A DNA stretch of 11,610 nt, taken from contig JAUICS010000019.1 in the NCBI GenBank assembly GCA_030427765.1, forward strand, positions 1 through 11,610, in the 5' to 3' direction. Positions within the stretch are counted from its first letter, which is position 1. Each line of letters begins with the position of its first letter. The DNA comes from Alphaproteobacteria bacterium (GTDB lineage: Bacteria > Pseudomonadota > Alphaproteobacteria > Micavibrionales > Micavibrionaceae). Of this stretch, positions 1 through 7,899 are shown in pieces. The notes beneath the pieces were generated by a model that had not been told where the DNA came from, did no database searches, and was given only the letters and a program-made list of their open reading frames with translations. Made by a program: the position numbers and the translations under genes.

Positions 1-126
1 TCCCGAATGGAAGGGCTCGGTGTGGTGGAATCCGAACCAAGCAGCGCAGCCGCGAAAGAGATAACGGCCCTGACTGCCGAAATCAAAAAGCATAAAGCCT
101 TAAAAACATTAAAAAAGGCGGCCTAA
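1..126 (+). CDS. C-terminal fragment of an unidentified protein
   Basis: The first forward frame is open from the window edge to a TAA at 124-126 and gives 41 residues. It begins SRMEGLGVVESEPSS and ends in a lysine- and alanine-rich tail (KKHKALKTLKKAA). The start lies outside the window. The beginning loosely resembles the wing of a winged-helix DNA-binding domain, with the rest a charged helix, but this is too short to assign a family. The reality of the reading frame is supported by its position against a convergent gene and by two hairpins just after the stop. Function unknown. Confidence 0.5.
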   Translation, partial: SRMEGLGVVESEPSSAAAKEITALTAEIKKHKALKTLKKAA

Positions 127-132
127 ACGGCC
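111..132 (-). terminator. Possible terminator of the reverse gene 170-1516
   Basis: Read on the reverse strand, GGCC (132-129), a five-base loop and GGCC (123-120) are followed by GCC and then six T (116-111). The stem is short but G+C-only and the T run is in the right place to end transcription of the reverse gene that stops at 170. It overlaps the end of the forward fragment, so the two convergent genes would share a very compact termination zone. Confidence 0.3.
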
Positions 133-145
133 AAAAAGCGATATG

Positions 146-165
146 AACGTTTCAGAAACGTTTTT
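146..165 (+). terminator. Possible terminator of the forward fragment 1-126
   Basis: AACGTTT (146-152) and AAACGTT (156-162) form a perfect seven-base inverted repeat around a three-base loop, and a T run extends to 165. It lies 20 bases after the forward stop codon. The stem has only two G-C pairs, so it would be a weak terminator. Confidence 0.4.
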
Positions 166-169
166 GAAA

Positions 170-1516
170 CTAACTTCGCATTTGCCAAAGCTTATAAATT
201 TTGTGTCTCAACCCTTGCTTGGGAGTTTCGTATTTTTTGAGAGAAAAATCCGGTTGATACGTTAAAACAACGTGATCGTCGTCTTGATCTTCATGCTTTT
301 CAAAAGCGACGTTGCTTATGCTCAGCCCCTGATTTAACCACAGGTTCAAAATATTGCCTTTATCGCCATTCAGGTTATTAATCTCGCAGAATTTTTCTAA
401 AGATATTTGTTGAGATAGTAATTCCGCTAAAGACCGTGATGAAACATATATTTTGTTCATAAAATGACCGCTCGTTATCCTTGTGCCTCCATCCCATCCT
501 TTTTTCAGGTGCCTTGCTGCATTGTCACCATTTAACTTAGGTTCAGGAATAAAGCGCGGCATTTCTAACAATGCATTTTTGCAAGTGTCGGGCAGAAGAA
601 AATCAGCATCCGAGTTTGCAAATAACTTGGCTTTAATTCTCAAAGGCTCCAGCTGACGATAAAGGCAGTTTTCTCTTTTTGCAAATATTGTCATTACAAA
701 GGATATGGATTTTCTTCCCTTTAAAAATCTAAGGATAATATCTTCATCGGTATATGCAGTCGGGCCGTTAAGAGTATTGGTTAGTATAGAACAACCTCCA
801 TCAGTTAATATAATGCCTTTGACGCCTTGATATTCGGCTTTCTTCAGTTGATTTGCTTTGTCTTTTAGGGCGTGAAAAACAGGGTTTCTTGTTACCGAGT
901 AGGGTACGGTGTAAGAAATATTGCCGCCGCCTATCCTGATGCTGCCCTGCTGTACTTGATAAATAACCTTTACGTCAAAATCATCTCCGTGAAGCCTGAT
1001 TTCGTCATAGCCAGGCTGGTTGTCCTTAATGCGCTGAATAAAGTTGAAGAAGTCCGAATTAAAAAGGCGCTTGTATTCATTTACCGGCGGATAAAGCAAT
1101 TTAACCTTTCTATCTCTAAAATTGCTTCCTTTCATTGCATGACTTGGCTCGTCTCTAAAGAAACTGGGGTCTAATCCTGCTTTTTTAGTTTGCCTGTACA
1201 ATTCCTGCCTATAAAACTCGCGCGGGTTTTCTTTTTCGTATCCTTCATCCGAAAGGGTTCTTACATCGGCAATAAATTCATGCAGTGAGTTTCTACTCGT
1301 CCACCTTATATCGGGTTTCCGGTTATAATCAGGTTCATGCTCCATAAGACCGCTGGCGCTAAGCGCATATAAAACGGCCAATTCCCACTGCGCATGTAAA
1401 GATTTCTCGTTTTCAAGATTTAGTTGTTTTACAAGCGCTTTCAGTTGCTCTTTGCTGAGAAAGCACGAGCAATGATTAAGCATTTTTTGTATAGACCTAC
1501 GATAAAACATAGACAT
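170..1516 (-). CDS. Uncharacterised protein with PD-(D/E)XK-nuclease-like N-terminal motif
   Basis: This 448-residue protein has no signal peptide or membrane segment and belongs to no family I can name. Residues 43-87 carry a pattern typical of PD-(D/E)XK-fold nucleases: a helix with Glu45 (WELAVLYAL), then KPDI (67-70, Asp69), then a hydrophobic strand ending in ADVR (83-86, Asp84 and Arg86 in place of the usual D/E-x-K). A later helix ALKDKANQLKKA followed by the strand GVKGIILTDGG (216-241) resembles the arrangement in uncharacterised nuclease-like proteins. The C-terminal half gives no clue. The gene starts 26 bases after anmK on the same strand and could be read through from it, but no clear Shine-Dalgarno precedes ATG 1516; Met3 and Met12 are alternative starts. 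It is A+T-rich in places (19 G+C in the 60 bases 661-720), unlike tyrS, which suggests acquisition. A DNA-acting role is inference only. Confidence 0.75.
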   Translation of the reverse strand: MSMFYRRSIQKMLNHCSCFLSKEQLKALVKQLNLENEKSLHAQWELAVLYALSASGLMEHEPDYNRKPDIRWTSRNSLHEFIADVRTLSDEGYEKENPREFYRQELYRQTKKAGLDPSFFRDEPSHAMKGSNFRDRKVKLLYPPVNEYKRLFNSDFFNFIQRIKDNQPGYDEIRLHGDDFDVKVIYQVQQGSIRIGGGNISYTVPYSVTRNPVFHALKDKANQLKKAEYQGVKGIILTDGGCSILTNTLNGPTAYTDEDIILRFLKGRKSISFVMTIFAKRENCLYRQLEPLRIKAKLFANSDADFLLPDTCKNALLEMPRFIPEPKLNGDNAARHLKKGWDGGTRITSGHFMNKIYVSSRSLAELLSQQISLEKFCEINNLNGDKGNILNLWLNQGLSISNVAFEKHEDQDDDHVVLTYQPDFSLKKYETPKQGLRHKIYKLWQMRS

Positions 1517-1542
1517 ACTAACGGACCCACACTAATAATTGC

Positions 1543-2760
1543 CTAAACTGCTTTATGTAGCTTGCCACCAGTAACCTGCTTTGAACATCCTGTCGTCGAT
1601 GGGAATGATATCGGTAAATCAAACAGTGACCGCACGGCGTAATAGGCAAATCCTTCAGCCTCAACTGCATCACCATTTACATTATCAATGCACGCCTCTA
1701 TCGGTTTGACCGTGCCTTCAACGGCGTTATCCAGCAAACGCATCATATATGTATTTTTACGACCACCGCCACAAACAGCCCATAGCACAGGCGTTTCGGC
1801 AAAATATTTTTGCGCGGCCTTTATAGATTCTACGGTAAATGCGGTGAGTGTGGCTGCCCCGTCGGGGATACTTAGCATGTCGCCTACAGTATCATCAGGG
1901 TGCCCCTTGTCCTTAGACCCCTTTTCGAATCCCCTCAGTTCACTGAAAGGGATAAGGCAAGAGGGCATAAATGATAACAAATCATTCCTGTCACAAGACT
2001 TCGGTGGAATGACGTTTATATAATCATATTCTAATAGAATTTGCAACACTTCATTATGTATATTTCCATCTGCGGCTGTGTGTCCATCCGCATCATACGG
2101 TTTTCCTGTCCTTACGGACATCCAGTCATCGATAAACGCATTTCCCGGCCCCGTATCAAACGCGAGAATATTTCTGTCCCACGCAAAGTCTTTATCAAAA
2201 GAAGCATCAGCCGTGCCGGAACCCAGCCATGTAACATTCGACACGCCGCCTATATTTAGAAACACCATTGGACGTGGCAGTCCCGCCATATTGGCAAGCG
2301 CACAGTGATACAGCGGCAAAAACGGCGCGCCTTGCCCGCCATGTTTCATATCATTCTGGCGGAAGTCATTGACAACAGGCACACCAACGGACTTGGCCAA
2401 CAAATTCCCATCCCCGATCTGCCACGTAAAATGATCATCCGGATCGTGGAATAATGTCTGGCCGTGAAAACCGATAACATCTGCCTTCTCGCCCACCTGT
2501 TCCATTAACATCTTAACAACGTCTGCGTTTGCAAGGGTATAGTCACGTTCCACCGCGGCAATACGCCCATCCTCATCACGCCGGGCCTCCAGACACCCAC
2601 GCAGACGGGCCTTAAGATCATCATCATAAGGTATCGATATAAAGCCAGGACGGTCATAAACCTGAAACCCGTCCGTACGAATAAACGCCGCGTCAATACC
2701 ATCCAGGGATGTTCCCGACATTAAACCAATTGCGTTATAGACTTTTTTTTCCATGCCCAT
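1543..2760 (-). CDS. anmK: Anhydro-N-acetylmuramic acid kinase
   Basis: AnmK phosphorylates 1,6-anhydro-MurNAc released from peptidoglycan with ATP, opening the anhydro ring to give MurNAc-6-phosphate for cell-wall recycling in the cytoplasm. Family motifs are clear: GLMSGTSLDGIDAA (12-25, phosphate loop), GFHGQT (97-102), NDFRQNDMKHGGQGAP (131-146), FLNIGGVSNVTWL (167-179), DTGPGNAFIDDWM (202-214), CGGGRKN (330-336), and a C-terminal SFPSTTG...TGGKLH. At 405 residues it is longer than the roughly 370 of E. coli AnmK. The excess lies mainly between KSCDRNDL (254-261) and LSIPDGAATLTAFT (296-309), where the DNA is palindromic (separate entry). ATG 2760 is preferred because AAGG lies nine bases upstream on the reverse strand; ATG 2754 is the alternative. 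It is divergent from tyrS with almost no space between. Eight A follow the start in codons 4-6. Confidence 0.95.
   Translation of the reverse strand: MGMEKKVYNAIGLMSGTSLDGIDAAFIRTDGFQVYDRPGFISIPYDDDLKARLRGCLEARRDEDGRIAAVERDYTLANADVVKMLMEQVGEKADVIGFHGQTLFHDPDDHFTWQIGDGNLLAKSVGVPVVNDFRQNDMKHGGQGAPFLPLYHCALANMAGLPRPMVFLNIGGVSNVTWLGSGTADASFDKDFAWDRNILAFDTGPGNAFIDDWMSVRTGKPYDADGHTAADGNIHNEVLQILLEYDYINVIPPKSCDRNDLLSFMPSCLIPFSELRGFEKGSKDKGHPDDTVGDMLSIPDGAATLTAFTVESIKAAQKYFAETPVLWAVCGGGRKNTYMMRLLDNAVEGTVKPIEACIDNVNGDAVEAEGFAYYAVRSLFDLPISFPSTTGCSKQVTGGKLHKAV
1891..1962. repeat. Palindromic element inserted in frame in anmK
   Basis: This stretch encodes about 24 extra residues (267-290, from SCLIPFSEL to KGHPDD) in AnmK, where the family has a short loop. 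The DNA is a nested palindrome. CCTTA (1911-1915) pairs with TAAGG (1953-1957), CCCTTT (1919-1924) with AAAGGG (1946-1951), and CAGT (1936-1939) with ACTG (1942-1945); TTCGAA (1924-1929) is itself a palindrome. A small palindromic unit kept in frame inside a conserved gene recalls Rickettsia palindromic elements. I see no second copy in the window, so calling it a repeat is inference. Confidence 0.45.
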
Positions 2761-2773
2761 TATAGAATACCTT

Positions 2774-4021
2774 ATGACGTATAAATCAGAATTCCTTAAT
2801 ACTTTAAACGAACGCGGCTTTATTCACCAGTGCAGTAATCTTGATGAACTGGACAAGAAGCTGCGCGAGGGCGTTCAAAGTGCCTATATCGGGTTCGATG
2901 CCACGGCAAAATCCCTGCATGTCGGGAATTTGACGGGAATTATGATGCTGTATTGGTTTCAACAATGCGGCCACAAACCCATTACATTGATGGGCGGCGG
3001 GACAAGCAAGATTGGTGACCCGTCATTCAAGGATGAGCAACGTAAGTTGATGGACGATGCCACCATCGAAGATAATATGCAAAACATCCGTAACACCTGT
3101 TTTAAGCAGTTTTTAAACTATGGCGACGGCCCGACAGATGCATTGATGGTCAATAACAATGACTGGCTGGATGATTTAAAATACCTTGATTTCCTTCGTG
3201 ACTACGGCCGTTACTTCACCGTAAACCGTATGTTGAGTTTTGACAGTGTCAAGCAGCGTCTGGAACGGGAAAGCCCGCTGTCCCTGCTGGAATTCAATTA
3301 CATGGTGATGCAGGGTTACGACTTTCTTGAGTTATACCGGAATTACGGGACAATCCTGCAAATGGGCGGTTCCGACCAATGGGGCAACATCATTAACGGT
3401 GTTGACCTGGCACATAAATCGGATCAAACACAGCTTTTTGCCCTGACTGCACCGCTGCTTACCACACCGGATGGCAAGAAAATGGGTAAAACCGAAAACG
3501 GGGCAGTATGGCTGAACGCAGAAATGTTATCACCTTATGACTATTACCAATACTGGCGTAACGTTGATGACGTAATGGTTGGCACGCTCCTGCGCCGCTT
3601 TACCATCCTGCCAATCAGCGAGATTGAGAAGCTTGAGGCGTTAGAAGGGCAAGAGATCAACGAAGCCAAAAAAGTTCTGGCTTTCGAAGCGACAAAAATG
3701 TGTCATGGCGAGGATGCCGCGAAAAATGCTGAAACAACAGCGATCAAGACCTTTGAAGAAGGCGCCGCCGGCGGTGATCTACCAGTATTCGAAGTAAATC
3801 TGAACGATGGTATTTTGTTTATCGACGCGTTTATTGAATCGCAGCTCGTAGGTTCAAAAGGTGAAGCCCGCCGGATGATTCAGCAAAACGGCGCCAAAAT
3901 TAACGGCGAGTCCGTAAACGACCCCAATTATAAAATCACCATCAGCGATATTACCGCGGAAGATTACGTCAAAATTTCGGCAGGTAAGAAAAAACACGCC
4001 CTCCTGAAACGCGCTTCGTAG
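2774..4021 (+). CDS. tyrS: Tyrosyl-tRNA synthetase
   Basis: TyrS is a class I aminoacyl-tRNA synthetase that activates tyrosine with ATP and loads it on tRNA-Tyr in the cytoplasm. The frame opens at 2753 (422 residues), but I place the start at ATG 2774 (415 residues, MTYKSEFLNTLNERGF) because this matches the usual N-terminus and does not overlap anmK; neither start has a clear Shine-Dalgarno. Numbering from the 2774 start: YIGFDATAKSLHVGNL (38-53) holds the HIGH-type motif HVGN; QGYDFLEL and QMGGSDQWGN (196-205) form the tyrosine pocket; KMGKT (236-240) is the KMSKS-type loop. The C-terminus (roughly 345-410) is an S4 RNA-binding domain (GSKGEARRMIQQNGAKING). The length is normal and no key motif is missing. 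Confidence 0.96.
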   Translation: MTYKSEFLNTLNERGFIHQCSNLDELDKKLREGVQSAYIGFDATAKSLHVGNLTGIMMLYWFQQCGHKPITLMGGGTSKIGDPSFKDEQRKLMDDATIEDNMQNIRNTCFKQFLNYGDGPTDALMVNNNDWLDDLKYLDFLRDYGRYFTVNRMLSFDSVKQRLERESPLSLLEFNYMVMQGYDFLELYRNYGTILQMGGSDQWGNIINGVDLAHKSDQTQLFALTAPLLTTPDGKKMGKTENGAVWLNAEMLSPYDYYQYWRNVDDVMVGTLLRRFTILPISEIEKLEALEGQEINEAKKVLAFEATKMCHGEDAAKNAETTAIKTFEEGAAGGDLPVFEVNLNDGILFIDAFIESQLVGSKGEARRMIQQNGAKINGESVNDPNYKITISDITAEDYVKISAGKKKHALLKRAS

Positions 4022-4030
4022 CTGGCAATC

Positions 4031-4963
4031 ATGCAGAATATTCTTCTTTATATTGCCACAGTATTAATCTGGGGCACGACATGGATCGCTATTGAATTCC
4101 AGCTAGGCACCGTCGACCCGCTTGTATCCGTATGTTACCGCTTTTTCATCGCGGCGTTCCTTATGTTTACGTTTTGCCTGCTTACCGGCCGGATGAAGCA
4201 GACATTTACAGTTAAGGAGCACGTGTTTTGTGCTCTGCTCGGATTCTTTCTGTTCTGCTTAAATTACTGCCTTGTCTACATCGGAACAGGATATCTGCCA
4301 TCCGGTCTGGTAGCCCTGTGTTACGCAACAATTACGGTGATGAACATTGTTCACCAGCGCCTTTTCTTTCAGATCACAATTGACCGTCGTGTGTTTCTAA
4401 GCGCCCTTATGGGTCTAACCGGAATGATCATGGTGTTTTATAACGACGTCGAGAAAGTAAGTCTTCAAGACGCAACGTTTTTCGGCATTTTACTGTGCCT
4501 TGGGTCTACATATAGTGCGTCTATGGGCAATATGGTGTCCCTAAGAAATACACGGCACAACATGCCTATATTGCTGACGAATGCCTACGGTATGCTATAT
4601 GGTGCATGTATTTCGGCTCTTGTCGCAGCCGTACTTGGCAAAACATTTAATTTTGATACGTCATGGGGATATTTGATATCGCTATCCCACCTGTCCATTC
4701 TCGGGACATGTGTTGCCTTTGCGTGTTATTTAACGCTTATACCCCGAATTGGCGCAGATAAGGCGGCGTATACATCCGTTATGATACCCATTGTTGCGCT
4801 TCTTATCTCAACATTTGCCGAGGGGTATGTGTGGCGGCCGGAGGCCGTCGCCGGTGTGTGCCTTATCCTGATAGGAAATGTTCTGGCGATGCAGAAAGGA
4901 AACCCCATCGCCCACTTACGGCGTAAAGGATGGTCCCTATTTAAACCGAAAATCGAAAGTTAA
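4031..4963 (+). CDS. DMT-superfamily (EamA-type) inner-membrane transporter
   Basis: This 310-residue, very hydrophobic protein has about ten predicted membrane helices in two repeated halves, as in EamA drug/metabolite transporters. The first helix carries the typical IWGTTWIAIEF (13-23), followed by the conserved YRFFIAAFLM region (36-45). The second half begins near residue 148 and ends with LILIGNVLAM (278-287) and a basic cytoplasmic tail. Such proteins usually export amino acids or other small metabolites, but the substrate cannot be read from the sequence. It starts nine bases after the tyrS stop with no evident Shine-Dalgarno, so co-transcription and possibly translational coupling with tyrS are likely. 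Its TAA stop interlocks with the stop of the convergent AsmA-like gene in a shared TTAA. Confidence 0.9.
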   Translation: MQNILLYIATVLIWGTTWIAIEFQLGTVDPLVSVCYRFFIAAFLMFTFCLLTGRMKQTFTVKEHVFCALLGFFLFCLNYCLVYIGTGYLPSGLVALCYATITVMNIVHQRLFFQITIDRRVFLSALMGLTGMIMVFYNDVEKVSLQDATFFGILLCLGSTYSASMGNMVSLRNTRHNMPILLTNAYGMLYGACISALVAAVLGKTFNFDTSWGYLISLSHLSILGTCVAFACYLTLIPRIGADKAAYTSVMIPIVALLISTFAEGYVWRPEAVAGVCLILIGNVLAMQKGNPIAHLRRKGWSLFKPKIES

Positions 4964-7899
4964 TTGGCTTCGTTATTATCCGGTGCGGCTCTGTCCTGAA
5001 CGGGAACGTCCTCGGATGGTTTATCTTCGAAAAAGAGTTTCCGGAAAATACCGGGTGTAAAGACGGATAACGGGTTAACCGACACTTTCGGGTTTGACGC
5101 CTCACCCTTGATAGAATAGGTCGCGGCAAACACGCCCTCACCCTTCTCGCCCACCAATAATTGACCCACGAGGGGTATGTTACCGATAATCGCATTCAGC
5201 TCGGATGCCGGAACAATTGTTCCGCGCATATCCATCACATTTGTTTTACGGTTTAACGTCCCATCGAATGTAAGACCGAGTGAATTTCCGGTCGTACGTC
5301 CCTCCGAAAACACGTACATGTCACGATCATTTGTTTTTAGCCAATCAAATTTAGCATTCAGCTCGCTAAAGCTAAGCCCATCAGAATTAAGAAGCTGCAA
5401 AATCCCCGGCAAACTAAGTGCACCAAAAAGACGGGCCAAGGCCGGCGTTTTTACCGTTTTGAAATTCTGGATTGTTGCCATTCCCTTTAAATCGCCATCA
5501 ATATCATCACTCACCGGCTCCGCATAAATAATGATTTTCCCGCCGCGTACGTTATCATACAAATCAAATGCCTGCAGCGTCGCGCCTGCATCATCCGCCT
5601 CGATATGAAGTGTATTTTGCCCCTTCTCATTCGGTTTGTAGCGCAGGTAAACCGTTTTACCGCCTGCCGTACCGTCAAGCTCCAACTGGCGCATCTTTCC
5701 GGCCGTATCCAGATGCAAATACACTTTCGTATCTTTCACCTTATGATCGGGGTCGGCAATCATATGTTTAAATTCGCCGGACATTAAAATTGCGGGACCG
5801 TCATATGGCTCGTCATCACCGTCATCACGCTTTAAAAACGGACGCGCGTCAATCTGCTGGCCGGTCAGTTTGATTTTCAGAAGGTCATTTTCGGATACGA
5901 GTTCGGCGGCAAAGCTGTTTTTATCCATAACCACCTGCTCAATCGTGGCACTGGACAGCGATTTTTCACCATTTGCGTGCGTAAATTTCAGCAATCCGTT
6001 TTTGATCTGAACTGTTTGGCCATTAATGTAGAAGTCTTTTATGTCCTGTAGCTTGTCATCTTTTAAAACCGCCGTTAAACGCCCTGAGCCTGCCTCACCC
6101 TTCGGCTTCACGTAATCGAAGTTTTCTTCAAACATCAAAATCGATTCAATATCGAAAGATACCTTGGCCTCTGTACGTCCGTTTTGATAGTTGGTCACAT
6201 CAACACTAGCGGGCAAATCACCGGACATATAATTCGATATATCAATTCCAAGTTTTTGTCGAAAATCGAGCGTAGCCAACACATTTCCTGTCACACGAGA
6301 ATCATAAGGCGCTTTTTGTGCCGCTTCCTCGAAATATTCATGATAATCAATTGTCACCGGTGTAGTATCGAGTGTCCCTGTTCCAGACACACGCACAGAC
6401 TCACTATTCACCGCAACGTCATACGGCCCGCCATTCAGGGCCATGTCATTCAGAACCTTCGGCAAGATAATATCCTTCGCCTGCCCCTTCACACTGAATA
6501 AAACCGCATCTTTTGGAATATCTTTATAGGTTGGAAAGGCAACTTTTGTATGAATTTTGGCCGTGCCCTTAATATCCTCCACACGGATATTTTTTTTATT
6601 CTCGAAATTGATCGGGTCTTTCTGGATATATTCGAAAATACCGGCCAGCGGCCCCTTCATATCCGCGGCAATATTGGCATAACCAAGCTCATCACCGATC
6701 ACATTGGTTACCACGATAGTCCCGTTCTTGACATTGATACTGCCCATATTGCCGTTTTGAACCTCCACCGCCAGTGTATTATTATAAAAACTGGCAGAGC
6801 CAACCGCATCGGTGAGCGGCGTTAGGGGCTGTTCATAATCAATTGTGGTTTTATCAAAATCAAACTCACCATTAATATTATCGACATCAACGTCCCAATG
6901 TTCATTTGCAACATCATCGGTAATCGTAATTTTCTTATGAGCGGAAAAATCAAGCGCGAGTTTAAAGTCGCTAATCTTCCCTTGCGGTAATTTTTGTTTG
7001 AACCATTTTTCAACCGACGGGTCATCTACGCCATCCGGCCAGAATGTTTTGAGTTTCGATAGATCAAGCGTTTTAAAATACACCTCAACAGGACCGGCCA
7101 ACATATTTTGAATGAACTGGATACGGGTTTTTGCCTGAAACGGCTGGTCATTTATCACGGCAGATGCGTTATCGATTTGCAGCGTCAAATTCGCAAGATC
7201 AACATTCCCTTTGAACTGTACGTCACTCAAAGTGAACGGATTATTATACAAATTCCCGACCTGAATTTGCCCTTCAGCGGCATTCAGATCAACGGCTATG
7301 CTGGATAAACGGCTTTTTGTACCAAGTTTAAAGCTCACCACACCATTCACTGGCAATAATTGGTTCTGAAGCTCTGGCACAGGCTGGAATTTACGGATTA
7401 AACTCGGAATATCCGCGTTACTGAGAAATATATCAATCGCCAGTTCTTCATTTTCCGGATCAAACAACCCGACACTTGCCAGTTTTGTCATCCCTTTATG
7501 ACCCGGCATTTCAAGCGATGCCTCGATAAGCAAATTACGGCGCTTGCGCATCAAGTTTAAATTGACACTTGGAATCTGCCATGACCGTAGGCGCAAACGG
7601 TCCTCAATCACCACGTTGGTTGATTTCACCGAAATAACACTAAGCTTTGAAAGAACGCTAAAACCGGCAGTATTGTTATCGCTGTAAAACAGTTTCGAAA
7701 GCAGTGCCAGATAATCATCGCCATCACCCTGCGAAGTACCTTTTGGTGGGTCTGTATCATCAACATCAAAGACAATTTTGTTCTGAAGCGTCCGTATAAT
7801 TTTCAAATCAGGGTTTACAATGACAATCGAGCGCGGGCGGATTTGCCCCATAATCAAACTGAATTTCGATAAATCCATCTGCAGCGTATCAATATTCAA
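4960..7899 (-). CDS. AsmA/YhdP-like envelope protein, main part (frameshifted gene)
   Basis: This frame gives 979 residues of beta-rich repeats typical of large AsmA-like/YhdP (DUF3971, AsmA-like C-terminal) proteins. Their relatives span the periplasm from an inner-membrane anchor and are linked to phospholipid transport to the outer membrane. The C-terminal family signature is clear: GTIVPASELNAIIGNIPLVG, then LLVGEKGEGVFAATYSIKG and NPKVSVNPLSVFTPGIFRKLF. The frame opens with a TTG at 7899 overlapping the TGA of the upstream frame, but this is unlikely to be a natural start. Reading upstream in this frame gives NDTRLLNIDTLQMDLSKF, which continues the family sequence begun in the 97-codon frame. 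The gene is therefore one unit, 4960-8189, about 1076 residues, broken by a one-base shift. On its own this part has no membrane anchor or export signal. Confidence 0.9.
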   Translation of the reverse strand: MNIDTLQMDLSKFSLIMGQIRPRSIVIVNPDLKIIRTLQNKIVFDVDDTDPPKGTSQGDGDDYLALLSKLFYSDNNTAGFSVLSKLSVISVKSTNVVIEDRLRLRSWQIPSVNLNLMRKRRNLLIEASLEMPGHKGMTKLASVGLFDPENEELAIDIFLSNADIPSLIRKFQPVPELQNQLLPVNGVVSFKLGTKSRLSSIAVDLNAAEGQIQVGNLYNNPFTLSDVQFKGNVDLANLTLQIDNASAVINDQPFQAKTRIQFIQNMLAGPVEVYFKTLDLSKLKTFWPDGVDDPSVEKWFKQKLPQGKISDFKLALDFSAHKKITITDDVANEHWDVDVDNINGEFDFDKTTIDYEQPLTPLTDAVGSASFYNNTLAVEVQNGNMGSINVKNGTIVVTNVIGDELGYANIAADMKGPLAGIFEYIQKDPINFENKKNIRVEDIKGTAKIHTKVAFPTYKDIPKDAVLFSVKGQAKDIILPKVLNDMALNGGPYDVAVNSESVRVSGTGTLDTTPVTIDYHEYFEEAAQKAPYDSRVTGNVLATLDFRQKLGIDISNYMSGDLPASVDVTNYQNGRTEAKVSFDIESILMFEENFDYVKPKGEAGSGRLTAVLKDDKLQDIKDFYINGQTVQIKNGLLKFTHANGEKSLSSATIEQVVMDKNSFAAELVSENDLLKIKLTGQQIDARPFLKRDDGDDEPYDGPAILMSGEFKHMIADPDHKVKDTKVYLHLDTAGKMRQLELDGTAGGKTVYLRYKPNEKGQNTLHIEADDAGATLQAFDLYDNVRGGKIIIYAEPVSDDIDGDLKGMATIQNFKTVKTPALARLFGALSLPGILQLLNSDGLSFSELNAKFDWLKTNDRDMYVFSEGRTTGNSLGLTFDGTLNRKTNVMDMRGTIVPASELNAIIGNIPLVGQLLVGEKGEGVFAATYSIKGEASNPKVSVNPLSVFTPGIFRKLFFEDKPSEDVPVQDRAAPDNNEAN

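Noticed and set aside
872..1174. Open frame of 100 codons on the forward strand
   Set aside because: It is antisense to the 448-residue gene, with no ribosome-binding site and no recognisable domain.
2754..2765. TATAAT on the reverse strand (2765-2760) as an anmK -10 box
   Set aside because: No -35-like hexamer stands 16-18 bases upstream, and transcription would begin at about the second ATG, leaving no leader for the AAGG site.
5177..5527. Open frame of 116 codons on the forward strand
   Set aside because: It lies entirely antisense to the AsmA-like gene, whose C-terminal family motifs are coded here, and has no family signal of its own.
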